From Basidiobolus meristosporus CBS 931.73 (lineage: Eukaryota; Basidiobolomycota; Basidiobolomycetes; Basidiobolales; Basidiobolaceae), in contig MCFE01000005.1 of the NCBI GenBank assembly GCA_002104905.1, forward strand, positions 1-64,000: DNA of 64,000 nucleotides, given 5' to 3'. The translations under genes were made by a program, and so were the position numbers. Shown here piece after piece: positions 11,253 to 21,582 of the stretch. The notes under the pieces were generated by a model. That model was not told where the DNA came from, made no database searches, and worked only from the letters and a program-made list of their open reading frames with translations. How positions within the stretch are numbered: the first letter of the stretch is position 1; the number at the start of each line of letters is the position of its first letter.

Positions 11253-12128
11253 ATGAGATTAGTTATTCGCAATGATGCTCCAAAAGTTAGTCAATACATC
11301 GCTGAGTATATCAAGTGTCGTATCTTGGAGTTCAACCCAACTGAGGAAAGACCTTTTGTGATCGGTCTCCCTACTGGTGGCTCGCCCATCCAAGTTTATA
11401 AGTACTTGGTCGAGTTCCATAAGGCTGGAGAGCTCTCCTTCAAGAACGTGATCACCTTCAACATGGACGAGTACGTCGGTCTTCCCAGAGATCATCCCGA
11501 GAGCTACCACTCTTTCATGTGGAAGCACCTCTTCTCTCACATCGACATCAAGCCCCAGAACGTGAATATCTTGAACGGAAACGCCGCTGACCTGGAGGCA
11601 GAGTGCATTCGCTACGAGGAGAAGATCCGCTCAGTTGGAGGAATCGAGCTCTTCCTCGGTGGTATCGGACCTGATGGCCACATTGCCTTCAACGAGCCAG
11701 GCTCCTCGCTCCACTCACGCACTCGTGTCAAGACCCTTGCCTACGAGACCATCCTTGCCAACGCACGCTTCTTCGACGGAGATGTCAACAAGGTCCCCAA
11801 GCTTGCGTTGACCGTGGGTGTCGCCACTGTGATGGACGCCCGTGAGATCGTGCTTATCATCACTGGCCAGTCGAAGGCTGTTGCCTTGGCCAAGTGTATC
11901 GAGGAGGGAGTGAACCACATGTGGACCGTGTCAGCCATTCAGTTGCATCGTTCCGCCTTGATTGTGTGTGATGAGGATGCTACTCACGAGCTCCACGTGA
12001 AGACAGTGAAGTACTTCAAGTCTATGGAGAAGGTGCACGAGCAGTTCATTGGCAAGGAGAACATTGACTTGAGGGGATCTGTCAAGCACTTTGACGCCGC
12101 TACCTTCATGGATAGAACTCTTCAATAG
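11253..12128 (+). CDS. NAG1: Glucosamine-6-phosphate deaminase, copy 2
   Basis: Same reaction as copy 1 (glucosamine 6-phosphate to fructose 6-phosphate plus ammonia). It is 291 residues and intronless, starting MRLVIRND. All NagB active-site motifs are intact: [35 protein letters not shown] and GQSKAV. From the MDEYVGL region to near the end its DNA matches copy 1 almost base for base. The first 60-70 codons carry many synonymous and non-synonymous differences, and the last four codons also differ (RTLQ against RSF). Its promoter, with TATA box and palindrome, is unrelated to that of copy 1, suggesting separate control of the same enzyme. Confidence 0.96.
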   Translation: MRLVIRNDAPKVSQYIAEYIKCRILEFNPTEERPFVIGLPTGGSPIQVYKYLVEFHKAGELSFKNVITFNMDEYVGLPRDHPESYHSFMWKHLFSHIDIKPQNVNILNGNAADLEAECIRYEEKIRSVGGIELFLGGIGPDGHIAFNEPGSSLHSRTRVKTLAYETILANARFFDGDVNKVPKLALTVGVATVMDAREIVLIITGQSKAVALAKCIEEGVNHMWTVSAIQLHRSALIVCDEDATHELHVKTVKYFKSMEKVHEQFIGKENIDLRGSVKHFDAATFMDRTLQ

Positions 12129-12398
12129 ATGAAACAGTAATATTCCCCATGTATTATTTGATTATTTTAGAAGAATAAAAACTCTAAATTGTATAGTGGA
12201 CTGTGATCATTTTCGATATTAAGCACAAGTAGGCGTTTAAATCAAACGCAATAGTGACATGCGGACTATCCTGGATTAAAATTTCCTTCATCAACAACAA
12301 TAATGACCTCTTTGTTTACAGTTGCAGCAAGAGGTACAAAGCCAGTATGACATTTAACATCTTCACTTCTCTAGCCAAAGTTCGTCGAGCTACACAAT

Positions 12399-12850
12399 AT
12401 GGTGCAAATCCTATTACCCGCCACATCGGTCACAAGCACCCAAGATCATAGCCGAGAAATGATATTGTTTGAATTGCAGGGTTCTTTAGAGACAAGCCTA
12501 GAGGATTTGAAGAGCGTCAAAATGGGGGATATCACATACAATTCCCACGTAAGTTGTCGTTAACACCAAGTTTCATAGAGGCACTAATTCACATGCATGT
12601 CTCCTTTTCAAAGGGAGACCCGATATTGTATATTGGCAATCATAAGATTGAGGGCTCCATCACGAAGCTTCGTAAGCCTTTGGCCTTAATAAAAAAGCTG
12701 GACAAGGAAAAACTAAGCGACATTTCTATCGCTGACACTGATCATTTGGAGTATAGAATGGTGACACTTATCAAACAGAAGTACGTGTTCAAGGCTAGAC
12801 CAGATCCTGTTATTGCTGAAGATTACAAGGGGATTTCGGTGTTAAAATGA
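12399..12850 (+). CDS. CTF8: Chromosome transmission fidelity protein 8
   Basis: Ctf8 is a small subunit of the Ctf18-RFC clamp loader (with Dcc1) that acts in sister-chromatid cohesion and replication checkpoint signalling. Two exons, 12399-12548 and 12614-12850, are separated by a 65-nt intron and give 128 residues. The start MVQILLP corresponds to MVQIVI of human CTF8. ILFELQGSLE, GDPILYIGNHKIEGS, LRKPLALIKK, and MVTLIKQKYVFKARPDPVI match the family along its whole length (human form 121 residues). It sits between deaminase copy 2 and the first deacetylase gene, and has no metabolic link to them. Confidence 0.93.
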
Positions 12851-13812
12851 ATTTCAGTATCTCAAACCCATACAACTACCTCCCCAACATCTTAACTTGA
12901 ATCCCTCAATTGCTTGCATTAATTGATCAAGCAGCCATGTAAATTCCATCAGAATAAAGCTACCAGCACATCACTCGCTACTGCTCTACATGCGTGAGAT
13001 ATCATTTGAGCAATTGCCAGGTCATCCCAAATTTCAGTACCAGGATTTACCGTCCACGTACAAAATTTAACTTCGACGCTGACCGGAGGTATCAGCAACA
13101 GGAATATCGGTATCTTCCTTAAACGGGGATTACAAATGGCTTTGCGACAAACATGGAAAATAAAGTGGCTTGATGGCTACAAGTTGTTAATTGTCGAAAT
13201 GGCTGAATACCCGTGGTATCGGAATATGTGATCGTGTAACGTTTTCGGAAGGTTGGAAACTGATCAAGAGCAAATGGGGAAAGGTATTGGAGAAGTATCC
13301 GAGTTAGAGTGAAATACACCCTATGATTACGTTTGGTCGAGTCCATGAATTCAATCTAGATTCCTAGCGTATTGGAGGGCTGATAGTGTCCAAATTATCA
13401 GATTGTTGACTACAGGGCGTATGCACATCCCTTTACCAAGTAATAGGTGACAAAGACAATAGCAGATGTAAGATGAAGTCATGTATTCTCAATCTAGCAA
13501 TTCAGCTGGTTTCGGTTCGTTGATATTGGAGACATCTGTGGCCAGGATAGAAGCCGAGATGATTGGGCCTCTCAAATACCATAAACGAGCTTATTTTCTT
13601 CACATTCTCCCATTGACTAGGGTGGGTAGCCCCATATTTGGCCAAGTAAAATATCGGCAAGTGGGGGATGGGAATTCTAGGTCGAATTCTCTTATTGGTA
13701 TGCCCGATCAAAAGCATTTGTCCAATCATGACCGTTGTGTGACGAACCACTCTGCGGCTATATATAACTGTTCACAAGCATAGTCATGGTCATCAGAATC
13801 ATTCAATTAAAC
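12851..13812. other. Intergenic region before deacetylase copy 1
   Basis: Roughly 960 bp. The frames at 13119-13346 and 13481-13783 overlap on both strands without a family signature. A TATA element lies at 13759. Nothing else is recognisable. Confidence 0.5.
13759..13766 (+). promoter_or_regulatory. TATA box of deacetylase copy 1
   Basis: TATATATA, 47 bp before the chosen start codon at 13813. The alternative ATG at 13786 would leave only 20 bp and so is less likely to be the start. Confidence 0.5.
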
Positions 13813-15012
13813 ATGTCCACCGTGGGCAAGGTCGTAAAAATCACTAATGCTCGTATCGTTCGAGACGGCAAGATCGTCACCGGCGAGAACCTTTACGTAA
13901 AGGACGGAAAATTCATCGACGGAAAGAGCTTCTTCTGGGATGACCAAGCTCTACCCGACCTCGTTCTTGATGCCGAGAATGCTATTGTCTCTCCAGGCTA
14001 CGTCGATATCCAGCTCAATGGCGCTGTTGGTGTTGATTTCACCGCCGATCGCGAGACTCTCGCTGAGGGCCTCGAGAAGGTGTCCAAGGCCATCTTGAAG
14101 TGGGGATGTACCGCCTACTGTCCCACCATTGTCAGCTCGCACCCTAACGTGTATGCCGAGTCTATGCACTTGCTTGCCCCACGCCAAGGCAGCGTTGAGC
14201 ACGGAGCTGAGATTCTCGGTGCCCATCTTGAAGGACCATTCATCTCTCCATTGAAGTTTGGTGCTCACGACGTCGAGACCTTGCGTACTTCGCCCAATGG
14301 ATTGAGCGACTTTGAGAGCTGCTACAACTTCAAGCGTGGCGAGAAGAAGAACATTGCCATGATCACCGTTGCACCCGAGATGGAGGGCATCATGGACTCC
14401 ATCCCGGATCTCGTTAACGAAGGGATTGTGGTGAGCATTGGACACTCCAGCTCCACCACAGCCCAAGCCGAGGAGTCTATTGAGAAGGGAGCCACCCTTG
14501 TTACACACATGTTCAACGCCATGCAGCAGTTCCATCATCGTGATCCCGGAATCATCGGTGTCCTGGGCAGCGGCAAGAAGAGACCCCACTATGGCATCAT
14601 CTGTGACGGTATCCATTGTCATCCCAACTCTGTCAAGATTGCATACGACTCGCATCCTACTGGTGTCGTTTTGGTTACGGATGCTATGAGTGCTGCCGGA
14701 CTCCCACCTGGTCAATACTATCTGGGTGATATGGCAGTTGACAAGAGCGAAGACCGCGTGTACATTCAAGGAACCACCATCCTTGCTGGATCGGTGATTA
14801 CCATGGACGAATGTGTCAAGAACTTCCGCAAGTTCACCGGATGCTCTATTGTTGAGGCTATCGAAGCTGCCACATTGAGACCAGCTGAGGCACTCAACAT
14901 CACACACAAGAAGGGAACATTCAACGCAGGAGCCGATGCTGACTTCTTGTTCTTGGATGATGATTTGAACGTTCAACGCGTCTTCGTTGCCGGTCAGGAA
15001 GCCCAAATTTAA
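13813..15012 (+). CDS. DAC1: N-acetylglucosamine-6-phosphate deacetylase, copy 1
   Basis: Zinc-dependent amidohydrolase that removes acetate from GlcNAc 6-phosphate and supplies the deaminases. The 399-residue intronless product shows the NagA landmarks in order: PGYVDIQLNGAVGVDF, metal-ligand HLEGPFIS, VSIGHSSSTTAQAEE, THMFNAMQQFHHRDPG, GIICDGIHCHP and VLVTDAMSAAG. The start MSTVGKVVK is aligned with copy 3; an in-frame ATG lies nine codons upstream. Unique to this copy is the patch QYYLGDMAVDKSE. Elsewhere it shares patches now with copy 2, now with copy 3. First of three head-to-tail copies. Confidence 0.96.
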   Translation: MSTVGKVVKITNARIVRDGKIVTGENLYVKDGKFIDGKSFFWDDQALPDLVLDAENAIVSPGYVDIQLNGAVGVDFTADRETLAEGLEKVSKAILKWGCTAYCPTIVSSHPNVYAESMHLLAPRQGSVEHGAEILGAHLEGPFISPLKFGAHDVETLRTSPNGLSDFESCYNFKRGEKKNIAMITVAPEMEGIMDSIPDLVNEGIVVSIGHSSSTTAQAEESIEKGATLVTHMFNAMQQFHHRDPGIIGVLGSGKKRPHYGIICDGIHCHPNSVKIAYDSHPTGVVLVTDAMSAAGLPPGQYYLGDMAVDKSEDRVYIQGTTILAGSVITMDECVKNFRKFTGCSIVEAIEAATLRPAEALNITHKKGTFNAGADADFLFLDDDLNVQRVFVAGQEAQI

Positions 15013-15815
15013 AGAAACTTACCTTAATTCTTGCTATTAGATAATTTTCACATATTCCTGTTTAAACTGTATTTATAATTTCATCATAACTCTTTCCTAT
15101 GGCAATAAATCAAGGATTTTGTAGAGTATATTTCAAATAACTGTGAATAATATATGAGAATTGGATGGATGAAATGTTTACAATCGAACTACAAGAGGTT
15201 CCGCCTTTCAAGGTGATTTTATAAATCATATGAATTCCTATTTTATTTGGGCACTGTGGTCGAATTTGCTAACATGTAATATTAGGAAACTTACAACTAT
15301 CTGAAGTAAGACTGCTACCAACCTGATACATAATTTTGAGAAACCAGTGTAGAAACTACTGGCGCTCTGTCCGTATAATAAATTTCTGGTTTTCTCGAAG
15401 ATGTAACGTAGTTCAACATACAAGCTCTTGGTTTACTATTGAACGGGAACTAGAACCGGTATACCGTAAATCACTTGACTTATGGTTGCCGATACACTAT
15501 AGAGGATACCATAGAATACTATTCCGGATACACCGAAGTTGACAAGTTACTATATACTACAAGCAGCCACATGAATTCGGGCTAATCACCCAAATTATGG
15601 ATAATATCATGGGCTTTAGCTTACAAATCCAAAATAGAAACTCGGTCGGAGGAGCAGGTTGATTGAATGTAGACTACTAATCGTACAGGACATCCCTCCC
15701 ACTATAGAAGCCGTCATTCTTTTACAGTCATATTTGAGAGACCTAGATGGTACGCCTTCTTATATAAGGATCGAGTTAGCTCCCAATTATTGCAGATCAA
15801 ATTCAATATCATATC
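15013..15815. other. Spacer between deacetylase copies 1 and 2
   Basis: About 800 bp that do not resemble the spacer before copy 3, so the tandem duplication is recent only within the coding parts. A TATA element is at 15761-15768. No gene seen. Confidence 0.55.
15761..15768 (+). promoter_or_regulatory. TATA box of deacetylase copy 2
   Basis: TATATAAG, 48 bp upstream of the start codon, at nearly the same distance as in copy 1 but in unrelated sequence. Confidence 0.5.
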
Positions 15816-17009
15816 ATGGAGGGCAAAGTCTTAAAAATCACCAACGCTCGCATCGTTCGAGACGGAAAGATCGTCACCGGCGAGAACCTTTACGTAAAGG
15901 ACGGAAAATTCATCGACGGAAAGAGCTTCTTCTGGGATGACCAAGCTCTACCCGACCTCGTTCTTGATGCCGAGAATGCTATTGTCTCTCCAGGCTACGT
16001 CGATATCCAGCTCAATGGCGCTGTTGGTGTTGATTTCACCGCCGATCGTGAGACTCTCGCTGAGGGCCTCGAGAAGGTGTCCAAGGCCATCTTGAAGTGG
16101 GGATGTACCGCCTACTGTCCCACCATTGTCAGCTCGCACCCTAACGTGTATGCCGAGTCTATGCACTTGCTTGCCCCACGCCAAGGCAGTGTTGAGCACG
16201 GAGCTGAGATTCTCGGTGCCCATCTTGAAGGACCATTCATCTCTCCATTGAAGTTTGGTGCTCACGACGTCGAGACCTTGCGTACTTCGCCCAATGGATT
16301 GAGCGACTTTGAGAGCTGCTACAACTTCAAGCGTGGCGAGAAGAAGAACATTGCCATGATCACCGTTGCACCTGAGATGGAGGGCATCATGGACTCCATC
16401 CCGGATCTCGTTAACGAAGGGATTGTGGTGAGCATTGGACACTCCAGCTCCACCACAGCCCAAGCCGAGGAGTCTATTGAGAAGGGAGCCACCCTTGTTA
16501 CACACATGTTCAACGCCATGCAGCAGTTCCATCATCGTGATCCTGGAGTCATCGGTGTCCTGGGCAGCGGCAAGAAGAGACCCCACTATGGCATCATCTG
16601 TGACGGTATCCATTGTCACCCCAACTCTGTCAAGATTGCATACGACTCGCATCCTACTGGTGTCGTTTTGGTTACGGATGCTATGAGCGCTGCTGGACTC
16701 CCACCTGGTCAATATCACATTGGTAACATGTCGGTGGATAAGAGCGAAGACCGCGTGTACATTCAAGGAACGGATATTCTTGCTGGATCAGTGATTACCA
16801 TGGACGAATGTGTCAAGAACTTCCGCAAGTTCACCGGATGCTCTATTGTTGAAGCTATTGAGGCGGCTACATTACATCCTGCTGAGGCACTCAACATCAC
16901 ACACAAGAAGGGAACATTCAACGCAGGAGCCGATGCTGACTTCTTGTTCTTAGATGATGATTTGAACGTTCAACGCGTCTTTGTGGCCGGCAAGGCGGTT
17001 GATGCTTAA
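15816..17009 (+). CDS. DAC1: N-acetylglucosamine-6-phosphate deacetylase, copy 2
   Basis: Same enzyme as copy 1; 397 residues, intronless, starting MEGKVLKITNAR. All metal and substrate motifs are intact (HLEGPFIS, GHSSSTTAQ, THMFNAM, VLVTDAMSAAG). The 5' coding third is nearly identical to copy 1. Around codons 300-315 it carries the QYHIGNMSVDKSE patch shared with copy 3. It then has a private patch (GTDILAGS and ATLHPAEAL in place of GTTILAGS and ATLRPAEAL) before returning to a tail like copy 1 (NVQRVFVAG). Such alternation is expected of gene conversion. Confidence 0.96.
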   Translation: MEGKVLKITNARIVRDGKIVTGENLYVKDGKFIDGKSFFWDDQALPDLVLDAENAIVSPGYVDIQLNGAVGVDFTADRETLAEGLEKVSKAILKWGCTAYCPTIVSSHPNVYAESMHLLAPRQGSVEHGAEILGAHLEGPFISPLKFGAHDVETLRTSPNGLSDFESCYNFKRGEKKNIAMITVAPEMEGIMDSIPDLVNEGIVVSIGHSSSTTAQAEESIEKGATLVTHMFNAMQQFHHRDPGVIGVLGSGKKRPHYGIICDGIHCHPNSVKIAYDSHPTGVVLVTDAMSAAGLPPGQYHIGNMSVDKSEDRVYIQGTDILAGSVITMDECVKNFRKFTGCSIVEAIEAATLHPAEALNITHKKGTFNAGADADFLFLDDDLNVQRVFVAGKAVDA

Positions 17010-18481
17010 TCTCTGGATTTAGTATCTTCCTCTGATTTCTCGATAGCTTTGTAGTATGTTTTACTTTTTGCTTTTAATTTTTTGTATAAAATTTATGAAC
17101 TATGATAAAATACATCCTATCATAGCCTATTCTAAGAGGCAATAGACTTAATTCACTTCATACAACTTTGATACAAAAGACCTAAATGTTGGCCCACCAT
17201 CTGATAAGAGTGCAATACCTATAGTGAATCGCCAGGCTACAGCTATATTCGGTTTGGCTTCAACATAACACAGATTACAGAGTATCCAGAAAACCAGGTC
17301 AACCATCCATTTTTGAGTATTCATAGATTTACATAAAGCAATATGGAGAATTTGAACTTATTGGTGTGTTATGGACAGAAATGGGCTAAAATGTGCTCAA
17401 TGCAAATTGTATGAATTTGTTCCGAAGGAGAGACCAAGTACTTGTAAGATAACCTGCATCTTACTGGGTTGTCAGGAAAACGAAGTCACATCAAATATGT
17501 TGGCCCATGTATGAACTAGAAAAGTTATCTGATTGTCCATCAAGGGGTTTCAATAGGTATAGGTTTAGGTGTAACTCGATACTTAAATATCACCTTTTAC
17601 ATAATGGAAACTCTTGCCCAGCATGACTAACCGGATGCACATGCCGAATATAGGTAGGTGCAGCTCAATGCCACCTGGCCAACGGATGTTGTACAACGAA
17701 TACTACGCACAACACACGACTAAATCATGTTGGAATTAATTGCACCTATTACTGACAAATATCACACTCATCAAGTATGACATCGTCAATCCGTCAGTAA
17801 GGCTCGTGGTTGGAAATGGTTACTACAGGTGGGGGTTGTACCCGCTGATGGCCAAACCAAAGAAAGCGTCGGCATGGGGATGGACATGGGCAATAAACCA
17901 GGCCAGTTGATGGGAAACCTTATGGACACCCAAGAAAGGAAATGCAGTGTGTGGGGGTAAATTTGGATAAAAACGATTTTTCCATCAAGTCCGTAATATT
18001 CGGCAAAAAGGATTATTCAGCTGTGGCGTGATCCTATAACTGAGCTACCACCTTCAACCTAAATATTCTCTTACTATGAGCTTCTGATTGAATCCACCCT
18101 ACCAATTGCCAAATGGGCTCTTCCCCTGGGCCGGACTCCGCCAATTGTTGTCGCCCTCTCGGGCTGCTTCCAGCGGTACAATCCTGATTTATCGAAAAAC
18201 ATCCAATCAATGTGCGATTGCCTGATATGGGGAGACAAATGTTCTCCGACAAAGGCCCGACTGATTAGGAAATAGTGAACGAAAGTATCGTCTAGTATTA
18301 TGATATGGAAAGTTCAGGAGAGAGGTTGAACATTGATGGAAATTGGGGGATTCTAGATAATCCTCTTACTATTTAGGAATGAGACCAGAGAATGGCAGTT
18401 TTGTGTAGCACAGGACTTCTCGATTTTCCTATAAAGGCTCGCTTCGTACACTCCCTCCTCAGAAAAAATTCCTCCACTAAA
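17010..18481. other. Spacer between deacetylase copies 2 and 3
   Basis: About 1.45 kb with no convincing gene. A 72-codon frame on the minus strand (18034-18252) has no family match that I recognise. A tRNA-like string near 18040-18060 was rejected. The leader of copy 3 contains a TATA-like box at 18430. Confidence 0.55.
18430..18436 (+). promoter_or_regulatory. TATA-like box of deacetylase copy 3
   Basis: TATAAAG, 46 bp upstream of the start codon at 18482. The earlier in-frame ATG at 18392 lies upstream of this box, which argues against it as the start. Confidence 0.5.
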
Positions 18482-19684
18482 ATGTCCACCCTGGGCAAAG
18501 TCATAAAGATTGTGAATGGTCGCATTGTTCGCGACGGAAAGATCGTTACCGGTGACTACCTCTACGTAAAGGACGGAAAATTCATCGACGGAAAGAGCTT
18601 CTTCTGGGATGACCAATCCTCTCCTGAGATCGTCTTAGATGCCAAGAATGCTATTGTCTCTCCAGGCTACGTCGATATCCAGCTCAATGGCGCTGTTGGT
18701 GTTGATTTCACCGCCGATCGTGAGACTCTCGCTGAGGGCCTCGAGAAGGTGTCCAAGGCCATCTTGAAGTGGGGATGTACCGCCTACTGTCCCACCATTG
18801 TCAGCTCGCACCCTAACGTGTATGCCGAGTCTATGCACTTGCTTGCCCCACGCCAAGGCAGTGTTGAGCACGGAGCTGAGATTCTCGGTGCCCATCTTGA
18901 AGGACCATTCATCTCTCCGTTGAAGTTTGGTGCTCACGACGTCGAGACCTTGCGTACTTCGCCCAATGGATTGAGCGACTTTGAGAGCTGCTACAACTTC
19001 AAGCGTGGCGAGAAGAAGAACATTGCCATGATCACCGTTGCACCCGAGATGGAGGGCATCATGGACTCCATCCCAGATCTCGTTAACGAAGGGATTGTGG
19101 TGAGCATTGGACACTCCAGCTCCACCACAGCCCAAGCCGAGGAGTCTATTGAGAAGGGAGCCACCCTTGTTACACACATGTTCAACGCCATGCAGCAGTT
19201 CCATCATCGTGATCCTGGAATCATCGGTGTCCTGGGCAGCGGCAAGAAGAGACCCCACTATGGCATCATCTGTGACGGTATCCATTGTCACCCCAACTCT
19301 GTCAAGATTGCATACGACTCGCATCCTACTGGTGTCGTTTTGGTTACGGATGCTATGAGCGCTGCTGGACTCCCACCTGGTCAATATCACATTGGTAACA
19401 TGTCGGTGGATAAGAGCGAAGACCGCGTGTACATTCAAGGAACCACCATCCTTGCTGGATCGGTGATTACCATGGACGAATGTGTCAAGAACTTCCGCAA
19501 GTTCACCGGATGCTCTATTGTTGAGGCTATCGAAGCTGCCACATTGAGACCAGCTGAGGCACTCAACATCACACACAAGAAGGGAACATTCAACGCAGGA
19601 GCCGATGCTGACTTCTTGTTCTTAGATGATGATTTGAACGTCAAACAAGTCTTTGTATCTGGTGAGCAAGTACCAACGTGTTAG
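18482..19684 (+). CDS. DAC1: N-acetylglucosamine-6-phosphate deacetylase, copy 3
   Basis: Same enzyme, 400 residues, starting MSTLGKVIKIVNGR. The first 60 codons differ from copies 1 and 2 (for example GDYLYVKDG, and DDQSSPEIVLDAKNA in place of DDQALPDLVLDAENA). From about AIVSPGYVD onward the DNA becomes nearly identical to the other two. It then shares QYHIGNMSVDK with copy 2 and GTTILAGS plus ATLRPAEAL with copy 1, and ends with its own NVKQVFVSGEQ. Catalytic motifs are intact. An upstream in-frame ATG (18392) would add a 30-residue extension that is absent from the other copies. Confidence 0.96.
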   Translation: MSTLGKVIKIVNGRIVRDGKIVTGDYLYVKDGKFIDGKSFFWDDQSSPEIVLDAKNAIVSPGYVDIQLNGAVGVDFTADRETLAEGLEKVSKAILKWGCTAYCPTIVSSHPNVYAESMHLLAPRQGSVEHGAEILGAHLEGPFISPLKFGAHDVETLRTSPNGLSDFESCYNFKRGEKKNIAMITVAPEMEGIMDSIPDLVNEGIVVSIGHSSSTTAQAEESIEKGATLVTHMFNAMQQFHHRDPGIIGVLGSGKKRPHYGIICDGIHCHPNSVKIAYDSHPTGVVLVTDAMSAAGLPPGQYHIGNMSVDKSEDRVYIQGTTILAGSVITMDECVKNFRKFTGCSIVEAIEAATLRPAEALNITHKKGTFNAGADADFLFLDDDLNVKQVFVSGEQVPTC

Positions 19685-20278
19685 TCGACTGCAAATATCC
19701 TTGATCCTAGAGATTTTAAAGCATTTCATATTGTAATTATAATATCCCCTTCGTCAATAAAAAGAATCTTTTGATCCATAACACCACATCAATCACTGAA
19801 CAAGGTAGAATATAATTCCCATGTTATTTACCGAAATTCTTCCTGGCGCTTTCTAGGCTCGAGTATGGACGCTGCTTCGCCAAACTTGTCACCTGAATGT
19901 AGTTTTCTTCGGTGGTTACGATTGGTATGAATCAATGTCGGGGCATCTGTGATAAATCAATTTGTCAGCTATCCGGGAACAGAACCTACTTTGCTTTTCA
20001 TATCTGATTGGTCATTGGTCTGAGTGTCCATCGCAGGATTGCCTGTTATTACAATGCTCAAATCTTATTGATTTACTCATCTGATGGAGGTAGCTATCCG
20101 AAAAGTAAGTTTCTACGTTACATAAACCCAAATTAATAATAATCATTTGTGTTGGCCATGTAACATTGACGCTTGAGAAAAATACGAGCTTTCGTTGGCC
20201 TTTCCGCATCATCAGCTATTTCGCTGTTGCATAATATCACCTGTATTCTAGACAGAGCTTGTGTGCGTTTACTTCCAA
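19685..20278. other. Intergenic region before deaminase copy 4
   Basis: About 590 bp, with an AATAAAAAG-type 3' end signal for deacetylase copy 3 near 19757. No gene seen. Confidence 0.5.
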
Positions 20279-21210
20279 ATGAGACTCATCATCCGCAAAG
20301 ACTTCGATAAAGTAAGCTACTATGTTGGTGAGTACTCTACGAATACATTCGGTTTCAGTTACTTCGAACTAACCCAGAAAGTGCGATAGCAAACTATATC
20401 AAGCAAAGGATAAATCAATTCAAACCCACCCAAGAGCGCCCTTTTGTACTAGGACTTCCAGCTGGCTCAAGTCCCATCGGCGTTTACTGCTACCTTATAG
20501 AGTTTAATCGAAAGGGCGAACTTTCTTTTGAGCATGTCATTACGTTCAACATGGATGAGTACGTAGGCTTACCCAAAGATCACCCAGAAAGTTACCACAC
20601 CTTTATGTGGGTCCATTTCTTCAAGCATATCAACATAAAGCCGGAGAATGTAAACATGTTGGACGGTAATGCAAGTGATCTCAAGGAGGAATGTCGGCGT
20701 TACGAAGAAAAAATCCAATCAGTTGGTGGAGTGGAGCTATTCTTGGGTGGGGTTGGGCCAGACGGACACATTGCTTTTAACGAGCCTGGCTCTTCACTCC
20801 ATTCGGTCACTCGTGTTAAGACTCTTGCCTTGGATACCATCCTTGCCAATGTGCGTTTCTTCGATGGTGATATGAACAAAGTCCCCAAGCTTGCCTTGAC
20901 AGTGGGCGTTGCGACCGTTATGTCGTCCCGTGAAGTTTGTTTGATTATTACGGGTCAGCACAAAGCACTTGCCTTGGCCAAATGTATCGAAGAGGGAGTC
21001 AATCATATGTGGACCGTTTCATGTATTCAACTCCACCCATCGGCCTTGATAGTTTGTGACGAAGACGCGACGCAGGAATTGCATGTCAAGACAGTGAAAT
21101 ACTTCAGTAGCATTGAGGAGGTTCAACATAAACTAATAGGGCCTCAATTCATTGATATCAAAGGCTCGGTTAAGAATTTCCACCCCTCTTGGTTCAATCA
21201 AGCCCATTAG
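20279..21210 (+). CDS. NAG1: Glucosamine-6-phosphate deaminase, diverged copy 4
   Basis: Deaminase paralogue of 289 residues with a small first exon (20279-20327, starting MRLIIRKD), a 62-nt intron with branch site CTAAC, and exon 2 (20390-21210). The join restores [13 protein letters not shown], which aligns without gaps to the other copies. The catalytic motifs NMDEYVGL and [12 protein letters not shown] and the phosphate-binding Arg and Lys positions (NVRFFDG, GQHKAL) are present. The phosphate loop reads [13 protein letters not shown], however, where copies 1-3 have [13 protein letters not shown]. Codon choice and sequence are clearly different from copies 1-3, so it has escaped homogenisation. 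It may be the older, intron-bearing form or one with altered affinity. Confidence 0.92.
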
Positions 21211-21582
21211 ATGGTATTGTGAGCGATCACCGATGAAGACAGGTGATGACACACTCAGGACTCAAACTAACGTTCCAACTATGTACTGGTAACGACTTTG
21301 CTGGAGACGATTCCCTTTTTCGCCATAAATTGTTGGTTTTTTGGATGAAGGTATCGAGGTCCGATTCATGGTAGTGCTATATATATATATTATTTTCGTT
21401 TCTTTAATAAAGTAACAAACTTCTTGGTTTATTTCTCATTAATGTAAATAAGGAATGGAAATGTTCGAAATATACATACGCAAGTAGATACTGCTTCTAC
21501 CTGCAAAATAGGTCAAAGTTATTCGAGTAACACGAAATGCTTCTATAAAGTTTGGGGGAATGTTGATCCTCCGCCAAACGCT
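21211..21582. other. Shared 3' region of deaminase copies 4 and 3
   Basis: Convergent intergenic stretch of about 370 bp with a short AT repeat (TATATATATATATT near 21379-21392) and an AATAAAG signal near 21407. No gene. Confidence 0.5.

Noticed and set aside
13786-13812. Upstream ATG of deacetylase copy 1
   Set aside because: Too close to the TATA box, and the nine extra residues are absent from the other copies.
18020-18060. String resembling a tRNA D-arm (GGTGGTAGCTCAGTTA on the minus strand)
   Set aside because: No anticodon arm, no B box at the right distance and no acceptor-stem pairing.
18392-18481. N-terminal 30-residue extension of deacetylase copy 3
   Set aside because: It starts upstream of the TATA-like box and has no counterpart in the paralogues.
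13951-19576. Long antisense frames opposite all three deacetylase genes (351, 272 and 313 codons)
   Set aside because: They repeat in every copy only because the sense genes are near-identical. They have no family signature and mirror the strong codon bias of the sense strand.
21379-21392. AT dinucleotide run, considered as a microsatellite of interest
   Set aside because: Very short and ordinary for an AT-rich 3' region.
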